Positions 29,042 to 37,875 of a stretch of 64,000 nt of DNA are shown here, piece by piece. Within the stretch, counting starts at the first letter, position 1. Each line of letters opens with the position of its first letter. Under the pieces are notes generated by a model. The model ran no database searches. It saw only the letters and a program-made list of their open reading frames with translations, and was not told the DNA's origin. The translations under genes were made by a program, and so were the position numbers. The stretch is from Methanococcoides sp. LMO-2. GTDB taxonomy: Archaea > Halobacteriota > Methanosarcinia > Methanosarcinales > Methanosarcinaceae. The stretch lies in the NCBI RefSeq assembly GCF_038432375.1, contig NZ_JBCAUS010000002.1:124001-188000 (forward strand), read 5' to 3'.

Positions 29042-30361
29042 TCATCCTACAATGCTCATATTTGATATCTTCAGTGAGGGCGTCACTGTTCCACCAACCT
29101 TACGAATGTCTTTTCCAGCTCCTGTTATATTGCTGAGCATGTCAAAGATATTGCCTGAAAGCATAAGGGACTTGATCGGTTTGTCTATTTCCCCGTCCTT
29201 TATTGTGAAAGCATTCCTGGCTTCCACAGAGAAGTCTCCGGAAATAGCATTTGCCGTATGTGCGCCTATTACGGTATTGATAAAGACGCCTTCCTCAGTT
29301 TCATCAATGATGTCGCTTTGCGGATGGTCCATAATTAGGTTGCGTGAGCCGATCGAAGGCGTGGAAGCATAGGAGTGGCGTATTCCATTTCCAGTGCTTG
29401 TGGTCTTATCCTTTCCTGCAGTGTAACTGTCATAGAGGTAAGAGCTGAAAATCCCTTTCTCGATGATCGTGGTTCGCTGGGAAGGTGTGCCTTCTTCATC
29501 GGAGATAGAGGTCTCGATCCCCCCATGCAGGGTTCCATCGTCGATCATTGTAAGTTCTGATGTGGCGATCTTCTCACCGATCTTACCTATAAGTGATGAT
29601 CTTCCCTTCTGCACATTGTCAGCATCAAGAGATGGTTCAAAGGTATTTCCAAGGATATCTGAGAATGCGAATGGATGTAGTATCACATTTGTCTTCTGCG
29701 GTTCGATGGACATGCCGTTCTGCGATCTTAATGCAAGCTCTGCCGCATTCTTTCCGATATTGAAAGTATCAATGTCAAGAGAGCGTGAGACTTCGAAGTC
29801 ATAGGCTGTGGAGATGTCTCCTTCTGTTGTGATCACATCCACAAAACCGGAAACTCCTGTGCCTTCATCGACCACTTCAACACCGTTGGTGTTCATTATC
29901 ATCTGTCTGGTTACCGTTGTAGAGAAGCTACCTGAGGTCGTGTTGACGTTTGGTATGGATAATGCACCATTGATCATCTCTCCGGTAAGTGAGATACACT
30001 CGTCCAGCCCGAGTTCGTCTATTTTTTTGTCAAAGGTCCCCGATACTTCAGGATATTTTGAATTTGAGGGCAGGGATGTCCAGTCCGGATCGCTTTCCCT
30101 TATCCTTGCAGAAGATACGGCTACTTTTACAGCATCATCGATGCGTTCCACTATGTTAGTGCTTGCGAAACCGACTGCACCATTGACGATAGTGCGGATG
30201 CCTATTCCCTCATTGACCCTTTCTTTACCTGATTCGATCGTTCTCCTTTTCAGGTCCGCAGTGATCGAACGGTTGTGAATGATGAAAACTTCGGCTTCAT
30301 CGGCGCCCAGTTGTTCAGCTATTTTCAGTGTCTTTTCAGCAAGATCGAACATATCAGGCAC
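29042..30361 (-). CDS. pmbA: TldE/PmbA-family protease partner
   Basis: A 439-residue member of the TldD/PmbA family, the subunit without the metal-binding HExxxH motif. Recognisable parts are AEVFIIHNRSITADLKRRTI near the N terminus, NEGIGIRTIVNGAVGFASTN and, towards the end, the stretch FSVEARNAFTIKDGEIDKP followed by MLSGN. In bacteria TldE with TldD forms a heterodimer that degrades unfolded peptides and matures modified peptides. It overlaps tldD by 8 bases and is the third gene of lonB-tldD-pmbA. It follows in frame on the same transcript, so it is probably made in equal amounts with TldD. Confidence 0.92.
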   Translation of the reverse strand: MPDMFDLAEKTLKIAEQLGADEAEVFIIHNRSITADLKRRTIESGKERVNEGIGIRTIVNGAVGFASTNIVERIDDAVKVAVSSARIRESDPDWTSLPSNSKYPEVSGTFDKKIDELGLDECISLTGEMINGALSIPNVNTTSGSFSTTVTRQMIMNTNGVEVVDEGTGVSGFVDVITTEGDISTAYDFEVSRSLDIDTFNIGKNAAELALRSQNGMSIEPQKTNVILHPFAFSDILGNTFEPSLDADNVQKGRSSLIGKIGEKIATSELTMIDDGTLHGGIETSISDEEGTPSQRTTIIEKGIFSSYLYDSYTAGKDKTTSTGNGIRHSYASTPSIGSRNLIMDHPQSDIIDETEEGVFINTVIGAHTANAISGDFSVEARNAFTIKDGEIDKPIKSLMLSGNIFDMLSNITGAGKDIRKVGGTVTPSLKISNMSIVG

Positions 30362-31685
30362 CTCCTACCAGCGCTTTTGAAATGGATATATGTGGAGATC
30401 CGTCCGATACAGGTGCAAGCTGGCCGCCTTTTCCACATCTTCCCGAATGCATCTTAAGATCGTTTCCGACCAGTGTTACATTGTTGAGTATCTCAAGGGT
30501 CTTGCCGGAAAGGGATACGTCACGTAGCAATGTTGTTACTTCCCCGTTCTCAACAAGATAACCTTTCTCGGCATTGAACTGGAATATTCCTTCTCCTGTA
30601 TTGACCTGGCCACCACGTGAGCCGGTAAGGTACATTCCGTCCTTTACTTCCTCGAGCATCTCGTCAAAATTAGAATTTCCGTTGTCGATATATGTGTTGC
30701 TCATCCTGACGATAGGTGATGAATATCCCTGTGCACGGCAATTTCCTGGAATTCCACCAAGGGCTGCTGCTGTTTCCCTTGAATGCAGGTATGAGTTCAG
30801 GACACCATCTTTTATTATCGTGGTCTTTGATGACTGTACACCCTCTGAATCAAAAGGATAGTAACCATATTCATGAAGAGTTGGATCATCTATTATGTTG
30901 ATAAGTGGTGATGCGATCTGCTCACCTATGCGGTTTGCAAGTATGGAACTTCCCTCAAGGACAAGGTCTGCTTCGGAAGCATGGCCCACTGCCTCGTGGG
31001 CAAATACGCCTGCAAGTTCAGGGTCAAGTATGACGGGTAGTGTTCCACCCTTTGCAGCTTTTGCACCTAGCAGTTCAACTGCAGTCCTACCTGCTGATTC
31101 TGCAAGAGCAAAAACGTCGTTCTTCTCGAAAAGCTCATAGCCGGAAACCCCGAATCGGCTTTCCCTGCCGACCTGGTATACTCCTCCTTCGCTTGCTACT
31201 GCACTGATGGCAAATCCTGTTCTGATGAGGTCATATTCGCAATCAATACCCTCTGAATTGATGTATTGAATTTTAACAGAGGTCTCAGAATAGACTGCGG
31301 AAGTGCTGCTTATACCGTCCACTTTTGCGTGGCTGTCAATGTCCTTTAGCAACTGGACCTTCTCTTCAATTGGAATGTCCTGTGGGTCGATCTCAGCGAC
31401 CGGGATGTCCTTTAGAATAGGAGCTTCCATGGACTTGAGCTCAACTTTCTCCTTTGGTGAGATCGTGTCCATCTGCCCTGCAAGCTCTGAAGCAGAAGTG
31501 ATGGCATCCTTGATTTCAAAATTACCTTCTGCTGTGGTTAATCCCCAGGAACCTCCGCATAATGCGCGTGCCCCGCAACCCCTGCTGTAGTTTACAGATA
31601 TCTCTTCAATATTGCCGTTGTCAAGGACGATCGAGGTGGATGTACCATCGATCACCCTGACGTCGTAAAAACAAACTTCAGACAT
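30354..31685 (-). CDS. tldD: TldD-family metalloprotease
   Basis: A 443-residue protein with the zinc motif HEAVGH (in AGVFAHEAVGHASEAD), the catalytic subunit of TldD/TldE. N-terminal RVIDGTSTSIVLDNGNIEE, then YSRGCGARALCGGSWGLTT and the C-terminal stretch MYLTGSRGGQVNTGEGIFQF are typical. It is cytoplasmic. It overlaps lonB upstream by 8 bases and pmbA downstream by 8 bases, so translation of all three genes is coupled. Normal length for the family (about 450). In E. coli the pair matures microcin B17 and degrades the CcdA antitoxin; no such substrate is seen here. Confidence 0.93.
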   Translation of the reverse strand: MSEVCFYDVRVIDGTSTSIVLDNGNIEEISVNYSRGCGARALCGGSWGLTTAEGNFEIKDAITSASELAGQMDTISPKEKVELKSMEAPILKDIPVAEIDPQDIPIEEKVQLLKDIDSHAKVDGISSTSAVYSETSVKIQYINSEGIDCEYDLIRTGFAISAVASEGGVYQVGRESRFGVSGYELFEKNDVFALAESAGRTAVELLGAKAAKGGTLPVILDPELAGVFAHEAVGHASEADLVLEGSSILANRIGEQIASPLINIIDDPTLHEYGYYPFDSEGVQSSKTTIIKDGVLNSYLHSRETAAALGGIPGNCRAQGYSSPIVRMSNTYIDNGNSNFDEMLEEVKDGMYLTGSRGGQVNTGEGIFQFNAEKGYLVENGEVTTLLRDVSLSGKTLEILNNVTLVGNDLKMHSGRCGKGGQLAPVSDGSPHISISKALVGGA

Positions 31686-33591
31686 TGTTGCTTCCTGTGA
31701 GCGCTTCCATCTCGGATTTAGGAATGGCGTTCATTTCGGTCAGTTTCTTCAGCTTTTCGACAATATTTGCTTTGTCAGCACCTACAAGGCTGTGCTCGAT
31801 AACTTCGGCAATGGTTGTTACCGGTATGATCTCGACCATGTCCTTGTAGTTCTCTTCAATAAGGACGTCAGCTTCGTTGGACTTTGGAATGATGACCTTC
31901 TTGATACCTGCTTGTGCTGCAGCTTCTATCTTGTAGGTGGCTCCTCCGATTGGAAGTACATCTCCTCTTACAGAGAGGGAACCTGTCATGGCAACTGTCT
32001 GGTCTATCGGAATGTTCTCCATTGCGGATATCACAGCTGTTGCGATGGATATTGATGCACTGTCACCTTCCACACCTTCATAGGTTCCAATGAACTGGAT
32101 ATGAATATCGTGATTGATCAGGTCTTCTCCGGTTATGTTCTTGATGACGGCTGAAACGTTCTGCACAGCTTCTTTTGCTATATCTTTCAGCATACCAGTG
32201 GCGATAACGTGTCCATGTCCGGTAGATTGTGTTGGTGTGACCTCTGCCATGATAGGAAGCACAATTCCTGAATCTCCGCCCATGACCGCAAGACCGTTGA
32301 CCCTTCCTACAGATGCTCCGATCTTTGTGAAGAGCTGGTAGTCCTTACGCCTTTCCAGATAGCTGTCTGCCAGTTGTTGTTCGATGGAACGTGCGATCTT
32401 CTTTGCTGCAAGTACATGTTTTGCAGTTGTGACCTCTGCATTTTCGGAGTGAGCGATATCACCGGCGACCCTTACAAGTCCGCCAAGGTCACGGAACTTA
32501 AGTGTAAGATGACCTTTACGACCTGCCCTTCTTCTGGCTTCCCTGATGACCTCGTTCACAGCTTCCTTATCAAATGGCGGGATGTGACCGTCGCGTACAA
32601 CTTCCTGTGCTACGAAGCGGACCAGTGTTTTCCTGTTCTCAATTGTGTCTTCCATGGAATCTCTCATGAAGACTTCATACCCGTAACCCTTTATACGTGA
32701 GCGAAGTGCAGGATGCATTTTTTCCATGGCATCCAGGTTACCTGCTGCTACCATGATAAAGTCACATGGCACAGGCTCGGTCTTTACCAGTGCACCGGAA
32801 CTGCGTTCGGACTGCCCGGTAATTGCATATTCTTTCTCCTGCAGTGCTGTGAGCAGGCTCTGCTGGGATTCAAGTTTAAGGGTGTTGATCTCATCAATGA
32901 AGAGAACGCCTTTGTGTGATTTGTGAATGTCTCCGCTCTCGACCCTGTCGTGGGAAGGGGTCTCAAGTCCGCCTGACTGGAACGGGTCGTGCCTGACATC
33001 TCCAAGAAGTGCACCTGCGTGTGTTCCTGTTGCGTCGATGTATGGTGCGTGCTCTTTCTGGTAATTTGAAACGATGAGCTTTGGTATCATCATCTCTTCT
33101 TTTGGCATGAACTGTCTTGTCAGCATCAGTATCATGATAGCTGCAATAATACCCCACAGTAACTGGCCGACGTAAAAGGAATACATCACAATACCAAAGA
33201 CCAGGAACATCATCAGCATGTTGCGTGACTGTGCCTTCTTTCGTGATTCCATCTTATGGGCCAGCACGATCTCCCTGCCTTTTCCGGCAGGTACTTCCCT
33301 GATCTTGGGGTTATTATTGTCCTCAAGATTCGGATATGTCATTATATCCTCAAGTTCTTCCTTTGGCAAAAGTTCAGCCATTGCCTTTGCAAGCATTGAT
33401 TTACCGGTACCAGGAGTACCTATCATCATTACATGACGCCTTTGGCTGGCTGCTTTCTTTACAACTTCAACGGCGTGGTCCTGCCCGATGACCTGGTCTA
33501 TCAGTAACTCAGGTACATCTATTGAACTTGTAGTGTTAAAATCTTCACCGAAAAGTTCGGCTTCTTCATTAGCAGTCATTTCGTTGTCCAT
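31678..33591 (-). CDS. lonB: Archaeal membrane-anchored ATP-dependent protease LonB
   Basis: A 637-residue LonB. Walker A GTPGTGKS is at residues 58-65; two transmembrane helices (about 122-160, MFLVFGIVMYSFYVGQLLWG and the following) are inserted between Walker A and Walker B (KGVLFIDEIN), which is diagnostic for LonB; the C-terminal protease domain shows GDSASISIATA with the catalytic Ser and GGATYKIEAAA with the Lys of the dyad. It degrades membrane and soluble proteins and is essential in several archaea. Promoter: TATA-like AAATATATTT near 33700-33710, giving a leader of roughly 85 bases. First gene of the overlapping operon lonB-tldD-pmbA. Confidence 0.96.
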   Translation of the reverse strand: MDNEMTANEEAELFGEDFNTTSSIDVPELLIDQVIGQDHAVEVVKKAASQRRHVMMIGTPGTGKSMLAKAMAELLPKEELEDIMTYPNLEDNNNPKIREVPAGKGREIVLAHKMESRKKAQSRNMLMMFLVFGIVMYSFYVGQLLWGIIAAIMILMLTRQFMPKEEMMIPKLIVSNYQKEHAPYIDATGTHAGALLGDVRHDPFQSGGLETPSHDRVESGDIHKSHKGVLFIDEINTLKLESQQSLLTALQEKEYAITGQSERSSGALVKTEPVPCDFIMVAAGNLDAMEKMHPALRSRIKGYGYEVFMRDSMEDTIENRKTLVRFVAQEVVRDGHIPPFDKEAVNEVIREARRRAGRKGHLTLKFRDLGGLVRVAGDIAHSENAEVTTAKHVLAAKKIARSIEQQLADSYLERRKDYQLFTKIGASVGRVNGLAVMGGDSGIVLPIMAEVTPTQSTGHGHVIATGMLKDIAKEAVQNVSAVIKNITGEDLINHDIHIQFIGTYEGVEGDSASISIATAVISAMENIPIDQTVAMTGSLSVRGDVLPIGGATYKIEAAAQAGIKKVIIPKSNEADVLIEENYKDMVEIIPVTTIAEVIEHSLVGADKANIVEKLKKLTEMNAIPKSEMEALTGSNNV

Positions 33592-33986
33592 GGTTAACTC
33601 ACAATTTAAACAGTATGATATGCAGTTGTCTATAGGAAATATGTATGAACATAATTATTTCGAGAATTTTCGCTATTATTATACTAGAGGCATTCAAGTA
33701 AATATATTTAACTATTTCAAACCTTTCTGAAAGGTATGAGACGGTATGTTTTCAGATGTATTTTTTATATATGACCGGATGATCTCTTCATAGGCATAAT
33801 GCTAAGATTGCTATGAAGCCTGAATTCTGTTATATATTCTTTAGCAATAGCTAAAAAAAGCATTCAATTAAGTGCGAAGCTTGTTAAAAAAATATAGAAA
33901 AGAGGTGGTAGTAGCCTACCTGCCCGATTATCCATTTATACTGGAATTTAAGTTTCTTTTTTTTGATCGCTTTTTTATCAGCTCTA
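33592..33986. other. 395-base gene-free stretch before lonB
   Basis: A+T-rich spacer upstream of lonB and downstream of purE, both on the minus strand. It holds the TATA-like sequence for lonB (33700-33710, minus strand) and two weak inverted pairs: CTTCATAG/CTATGAAG (33786-33818) and TTTAGC/GCTAAA near 33840-33853. A GGTGGTAGTAGCCTACC stretch near 33905 can fold but has no further support as an RNA gene. No coding pattern is seen. Confidence 0.55.
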
Positions 33987-34376
33987 TCATTCAATAAGGT
34001 CAAGTATCCTTATTGCGAGCTTTGCGGCGTTTGCACCGTTATCGATACCAACGCTGGCAACAGGTACTCCCGGTGGCATCTGCACAACAGAGAGCAATGC
34101 ATCAAGTCCGCCTAGCTTTGCACTGACAGGCACACCTATAACAGGTTTCATTGTCTTGGAAGCGATCACTCCGGGGAGTGCGGCTGAGAGTCCTGCGATG
34201 GCAATGAAGACCTTTGCATCACTGGCAGCGATGTGCTCCTCAAGTTTTTCCGGGTCTCTGTGTGCGGAGATCACATTGACCTCATATGAATATTTTGTAT
34301 CATCCAGCACCTTTGTAACACGGTTTGCGATCGCGTGGTCTGACTCGGAACCCATTAGTATTGAAATGTCTACCAT
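33987..34376 (-). CDS. purE: 5-(carboxyamino)imidazole ribonucleotide mutase
   Basis: A 129-residue PurE that converts N5-CAIR to CAIR in purine synthesis. The start [13 protein letters not shown] and the active-site region [11 protein letters not shown] are characteristic, as are [16 protein letters not shown] and [15 protein letters not shown]. The reading frame is open 19 codons further upstream (34433), but ATG 34376 is chosen because GGAG lies 8 bases before it and the extension overlaps the upstream gene. At about 129 residues it is shorter than bacterial PurE (about 160), as in other archaea. It follows chorismate mutase by 13 bases and belongs to the aroK-aroQ-purE operon. Confidence 0.93.
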   Translation of the reverse strand: MVDISILMGSESDHAIANRVTKVLDDTKYSYEVNVISAHRDPEKLEEHIAASDAKVFIAIAGLSAALPGVIASKTMKPVIGVPVSAKLGGLDALLSVVQMPPGVPVASVGIDNGANAAKLAIRILDLIE

Positions 34377-34389
34377 ATTTTGTCTCCAT

Positions 34390-34683
34390 TCAGGGAAGGT
34401 TTCCTTCCCCGCTAAGTTCATGTTGGCGCTCAATGCTCATCCTGATAAGGATCTCATATATTTCTTTTACAGCGCCGGAATCAAGGTTTTTTTCGGTTGC
34501 AATGTTGGCTGCCCTGTCAAGAACTACCTGGTTCTGTGTATCATCATTGATAGAACGGTGTTCTTCCTTTTTGCTTTCCAGGACCTCTTCTGCAAGATCG
34601 GTCCTTTTCGCGATCAGGCTTATGATGTCCTGATCCAGTTTCTCGATCTTACTGCGAACTTCATCTATAGCGGTCATGTTCAC
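34390..34683 (-). CDS. Chorismate mutase, AroQ class
   Basis: A 97-residue all-helical chorismate mutase, making prephenate for phenylalanine and tyrosine. It has the pattern of the AroQ class: [20 protein letters not shown] (first helix with the Arg and Asp of the active site), [10 protein letters not shown], and the last helix [19 protein letters not shown] with the Gln of the active site. The frame can start at GTG 34683 or ATG 34677; GTGGGTGAACATG leaves both possible. It lies 10 bases after shikimate kinase and 13 bases before purE. Its position next to the shikimate-pathway kinase fits its role. Confidence 0.92.
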   Translation of the reverse strand: MNMTAIDEVRSKIEKLDQDIISLIAKRTDLAEEVLESKKEEHRSINDDTQNQVVLDRAANIATEKNLDSGAVKEIYEILIRMSIERQHELSGEGNLP

Positions 34684-34692
34684 CCACGTAAA

Positions 34693-35556
34693 TTAAGGTT
34701 TCATTAAACCTTCATTATTAATCTTGGTATTTATGACTTTTCCGCTCGTACCACACTCTTCCCATATTTTTATGAGTTCTTCTGCAAGATCCTTTTCCAC
34801 AAGTGCAGAATATGCAGGTCCCGTGCCTGATAAGCTGACGCCTTTGACTCCGATCCTCAGTGCATCCATCATTATGTCTGTGCTGAAACCAAGTGCTCCG
34901 CAATAGAGGAAACCATTAAGCGTCATGGCCTTTTCATATTCACCTTCAAGCGTAAGCTCATATGCCATATCTACCCAGGGAGCTATAAGCTCGGAGTCCT
35001 GTACGTTGGTCTGCGAACTGAAAGATTGCCTGTCAGGCGCAAAGATGATAACGTCCATCTCTTTCTCTGCACGCCTGACCAGCTCGTTCTTCCTGTTATC
35101 CGTTACGACGATACCGCCAAAAAAAGAAGCACAGGCATCATCAAGGGCGCCTGTGATGGTAACGCCTGCATCCTTTGCAGCCCTTACGCCAAGAAGTACT
35201 GCGTCCATGGGTTCCATTGTCTCGCCAATGGCATCAAGAGTTGCAAGGATAGTTGCATTGGCAGCTGCACTACTGCTTTTGAGGCCGCTTGCCAGTGGTA
35301 CTTCACTGCTGGTGTGGACAGTGCCTCCCATCTCAATGTCAAAATGCTCAAGGACAAGTTCCACTGACCTCTCGATCAGTGTTGTATCTCCCTGTGGAAC
35401 ATTTTCAATGGTGCCGCTTATTGCCGGGCTGCTCTTTGTAAGTTCAACATCGGCAAAGGTCTTCAGGTCGACGCCGAAAGCGGCTCCTTTCCATGTTGCG
35501 ATTGCATTAATGATGGTTCCTGCACCTAGTGCATAGGCATGTCCTGTGAGTGTCAT
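34693..35556 (-). CDS. aroK: Archaeal shikimate kinase (GHMP family)
   Basis: A 287-residue shikimate kinase of the archaeal, GHMP-type family, not related to bacterial AroK. The start TLTGHAYALGAGTIINAIAT and the phosphate-binding motif PLASGLKSSSAAANA are diagnostic, and GVSLSGTGPAYSALVE is the third GHMP motif. It phosphorylates shikimate at the 3-position using ATP in aromatic amino acid synthesis. Normal length (about 285). It is the first gene of a short operon with chorismate mutase and purE. The promoter region (35557-35606) is shared with no other gene; the HyuA gene upstream is on the same strand. Confidence 0.95.
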   Translation of the reverse strand: MTLTGHAYALGAGTIINAIATWKGAAFGVDLKTFADVELTKSSPAISGTIENVPQGDTTLIERSVELVLEHFDIEMGGTVHTSSEVPLASGLKSSSAAANATILATLDAIGETMEPMDAVLLGVRAAKDAGVTITGALDDACASFFGGIVVTDNRKNELVRRAEKEMDVIIFAPDRQSFSSQTNVQDSELIAPWVDMAYELTLEGEYEKAMTLNGFLYCGALGFSTDIMMDALRIGVKGVSLSGTGPAYSALVEKDLAEELIKIWEECGTSGKVINTKINNEGLMKP

Positions 35557-35606
35557 ATCAAATTCCCGGAAATAGAATACGGGATTTTGATATTTAAGGA
35601 TATGAC

Positions 35607-37538
35607 TTACTTGTTGAGTTCAGCAATTCCCATGAATGCATACTTGGTCTCCAGAGGAACTCCGGTATTCAGCGGGTTGATAACTTTCTTTGTCATCTCT
35701 ATGCTGATATTTCCGTCGTCCAGTTCTGCATCTTTCATGTAGTCCATGACCAGTTTGTGACCAAGCTCTTCTGCAAATTCAATTGCTTCCTCGTAGTTGT
35801 TCATCTCGTGTTTTCCATCAGGTGCAAAGACCGTTATGGATGTTGGTTTGAGATTATACTTTGATTCACCGAAGGTTGCCCTGATAAGGAGCTCTATCCT
35901 TTTCACACCTTTTCCTGCAAGGGCGCCGACAGCATTTCCTACCTCAGCATATTCAGGAAGAAGGATCTTTGCAGCTACGAATTTCTTGATCTCTTCGGTG
36001 TATGCACGGACAGGTCCTCCAAGGAGAACAACCGGTACATCGACCTTGAAACCTGCAAGGAACTCACCGTCAAGACCTTTTTCGATCTCTTTTGCATCTA
36101 CGGTTTCCATGAGGTATGATAAAAGGTTCAATACCATGTTCTTTGCAACCTTTTCTTTGACAAGTGTGCATAGTTCCTTTACTTCCATATCTGCAAAGAT
36201 GCACAACTGTTCCGCACCAAGGATTGCCGCTTCTGTGGACCACTCGTCGTAATCTCCAAGCACATGCAATGCATCGGTCGGTGTAAATCCGATGGCCTGG
36301 ATGAGCCTCTTTTGTATAAGGCTGTCAAGTAGCATCGGAGAAGGCATTATATTTTTGTCCCAGTAAATTTCACTTACAGTAAGTGGTTCATCCCCGATCC
36401 TGTTCAGCAGTTCCTCTTCCCTTTGTGTAAGTTCGATAGGTTCCTGCGCTGTCCTGATAAAGAACTTTGTCGGCTGGATGTTCTCGCCCAGCTTCAATCT
36501 TGAAATTGACTGGCCCTGTTTCAGCTTCTTTATGATCCTCGGATATTTTGTAGCTGCCACAGATAGGGGTACGACCCTTCTTGGTCCAATGCTGATCACA
36601 TGGTTCATGACCCATACATGGCTGTCTCCGCCCATTGCAGATGTTTCCATCTTGATGGCCTCGACCTTTGTCTGCCATCCACCTACGATAGCACCGACAT
36701 CGGATATCTGTGGCAGTCCGTTGACAGTCAGGGATACATCGGTACTTGTGCCGCCCACATCGATGACCACACAACTGGGTTCATCTGAAAGGTAAGCTGC
36801 ACCCACAAGGCTGGCGGCAGGTCCTGTAAATATTGATTCTATCGGATGTTTCAATGCTTCCTGCATTCCTACTATGGAACCATCACATTTGAGCATCATC
36901 AGCTTTGCATTTATCCCACGGCGCTTGACCTCAGAAGCCACCGTATTCATGAACTGGTTTGCTATGGGGAGCAGCTGAGCATTCAGGAATGCGGTAATTC
37001 CCCTGTCGTATGCTCCAAGGGACTGGGAAAGCTCGTGTCCGCAGACAACCGGCATTCCGGTAAGTTCTGTAATGACTTCCTTTACCTTGAGTTCGTGCTC
37101 AGGGTTTCTGACGCTGAAATAAGATGAAACGGCAAATGCTGAGACCTTGTTCTTAACTGCCTCTACGAACTCCCTTACCGAATCGATATCCAATGGGGCG
37201 GCCTCATTACCTCCGGAACTATGTCCGCCGTCTACTGAAATGTAATACTTGATCGCTGAATTCTTCGGTGTATCGGTCTTGCCGACAAGGATAAGTCCCA
37301 CAGGGTAGCCGGTCTTTTCCAGGATAGTGTTGGTTGCAAGTGTAGTGGATACAGATACAAGTTCTACCTTTTCGAGAATGGACTGGTCAAGGGCATTAAA
37401 AGCATTCTGTATACCTATCAAAAGGTCCGGGTATGTTGTCCTTGCTTTTGTAGAATCAACGATCTTTCCGTCCGCGTCGCTTATGAGAACGGCGTCGGTA
37501 TAAGTTCCTCCTGCATCAATGCCAAGACTGTATTTCAT
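35607..37538 (-). CDS. Hydantoinase/oxoprolinase A family protein, copy 1
   Basis: A 643-residue ASKHA-fold ATPase of the HyuA/methylhydantoinase A family. N-terminal SLGIDAGGTYTDAVLIS and central CVVIDVGGTSTDVSLTV are the two phosphate motifs, and PGVASLVGAAYLSDE-type glycine-rich segments surround the site. Such proteins act with a HyuB subunit on hydantoins, oxoproline or acetone, but no hyuB lies near. It has about 50 residues less than typical HyuA. A second copy (37876-39795) precedes it on the same strand, with very similar start and active-site segments, so they arose by tandem duplication. Substrate unknown; ATP-dependent ring opening is plausible by family only. Confidence 0.85.
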   Translation of the reverse strand: MKYSLGIDAGGTYTDAVLISDADGKIVDSTKARTTYPDLLIGIQNAFNALDQSILEKVELVSVSTTLATNTILEKTGYPVGLILVGKTDTPKNSAIKYYISVDGGHSSGGNEAAPLDIDSVREFVEAVKNKVSAFAVSSYFSVRNPEHELKVKEVITELTGMPVVCGHELSQSLGAYDRGITAFLNAQLLPIANQFMNTVASEVKRRGINAKLMMLKCDGSIVGMQEALKHPIESIFTGPAASLVGAAYLSDEPSCVVIDVGGTSTDVSLTVNGLPQISDVGAIVGGWQTKVEAIKMETSAMGGDSHVWVMNHVISIGPRRVVPLSVAATKYPRIIKKLKQGQSISRLKLGENIQPTKFFIRTAQEPIELTQREEELLNRIGDEPLTVSEIYWDKNIMPSPMLLDSLIQKRLIQAIGFTPTDALHVLGDYDEWSTEAAILGAEQLCIFADMEVKELCTLVKEKVAKNMVLNLLSYLMETVDAKEIEKGLDGEFLAGFKVDVPVVLLGGPVRAYTEEIKKFVAAKILLPEYAEVGNAVGALAGKGVKRIELLIRATFGESKYNLKPTSITVFAPDGKHEMNNYEEAIEFAEELGHKLVMDYMKDAELDDGNISIEMTKKVINPLNTGVPLETKYAFMGIAELNK

Positions 37539-37875
37539 GATCTTATTCCTTTATAGTGAATTTATTTTATTGCTTAGTGCAATCAGTTTCAAAAACAGCA
37601 TATCATATTGCCGAAACATGCCATTTTACCAGTAGCACTAAAAAGCAGAATCAATTGCTGATCAACATTGTAATCGTTATCCAGCAAGTTAGGAATGATT
37701 CCTGGTATATGAACATTCGGATTTTGTTGTGAAGTTTGAGAAGTTCAATGATAATGAGGACATCTCAATGATCTCAGATTACAGCCTGCCAGTTGATATC
37801 CTGCTGATGCCAGTTTGACCCCTCGTAGAGATCATTATTCATATCGGCAGGCTGTGGTCATTTTCATCCTTGTTC
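37539..37875. other. 337-base spacer between the two HyuA-like genes
   Basis: No convincing gene. On the plus strand a frame from 37699 to the TGA at 37816-37818 reads like protein (VYEHSDFVVKFEKFNDNED, then SDYSLPVDILLMPV) but has no start codon after the stop at 37696-37698, so it is either a remnant or chance. The promoter of the copy-1 gene must lie here. Confidence 0.4.

Noticed and set aside
33905-33930. Foldable GGTGGTAGTAGCCTACC stretch as a possible small RNA
   Set aside because: No promoter or terminator of its own is visible and the stem is short.
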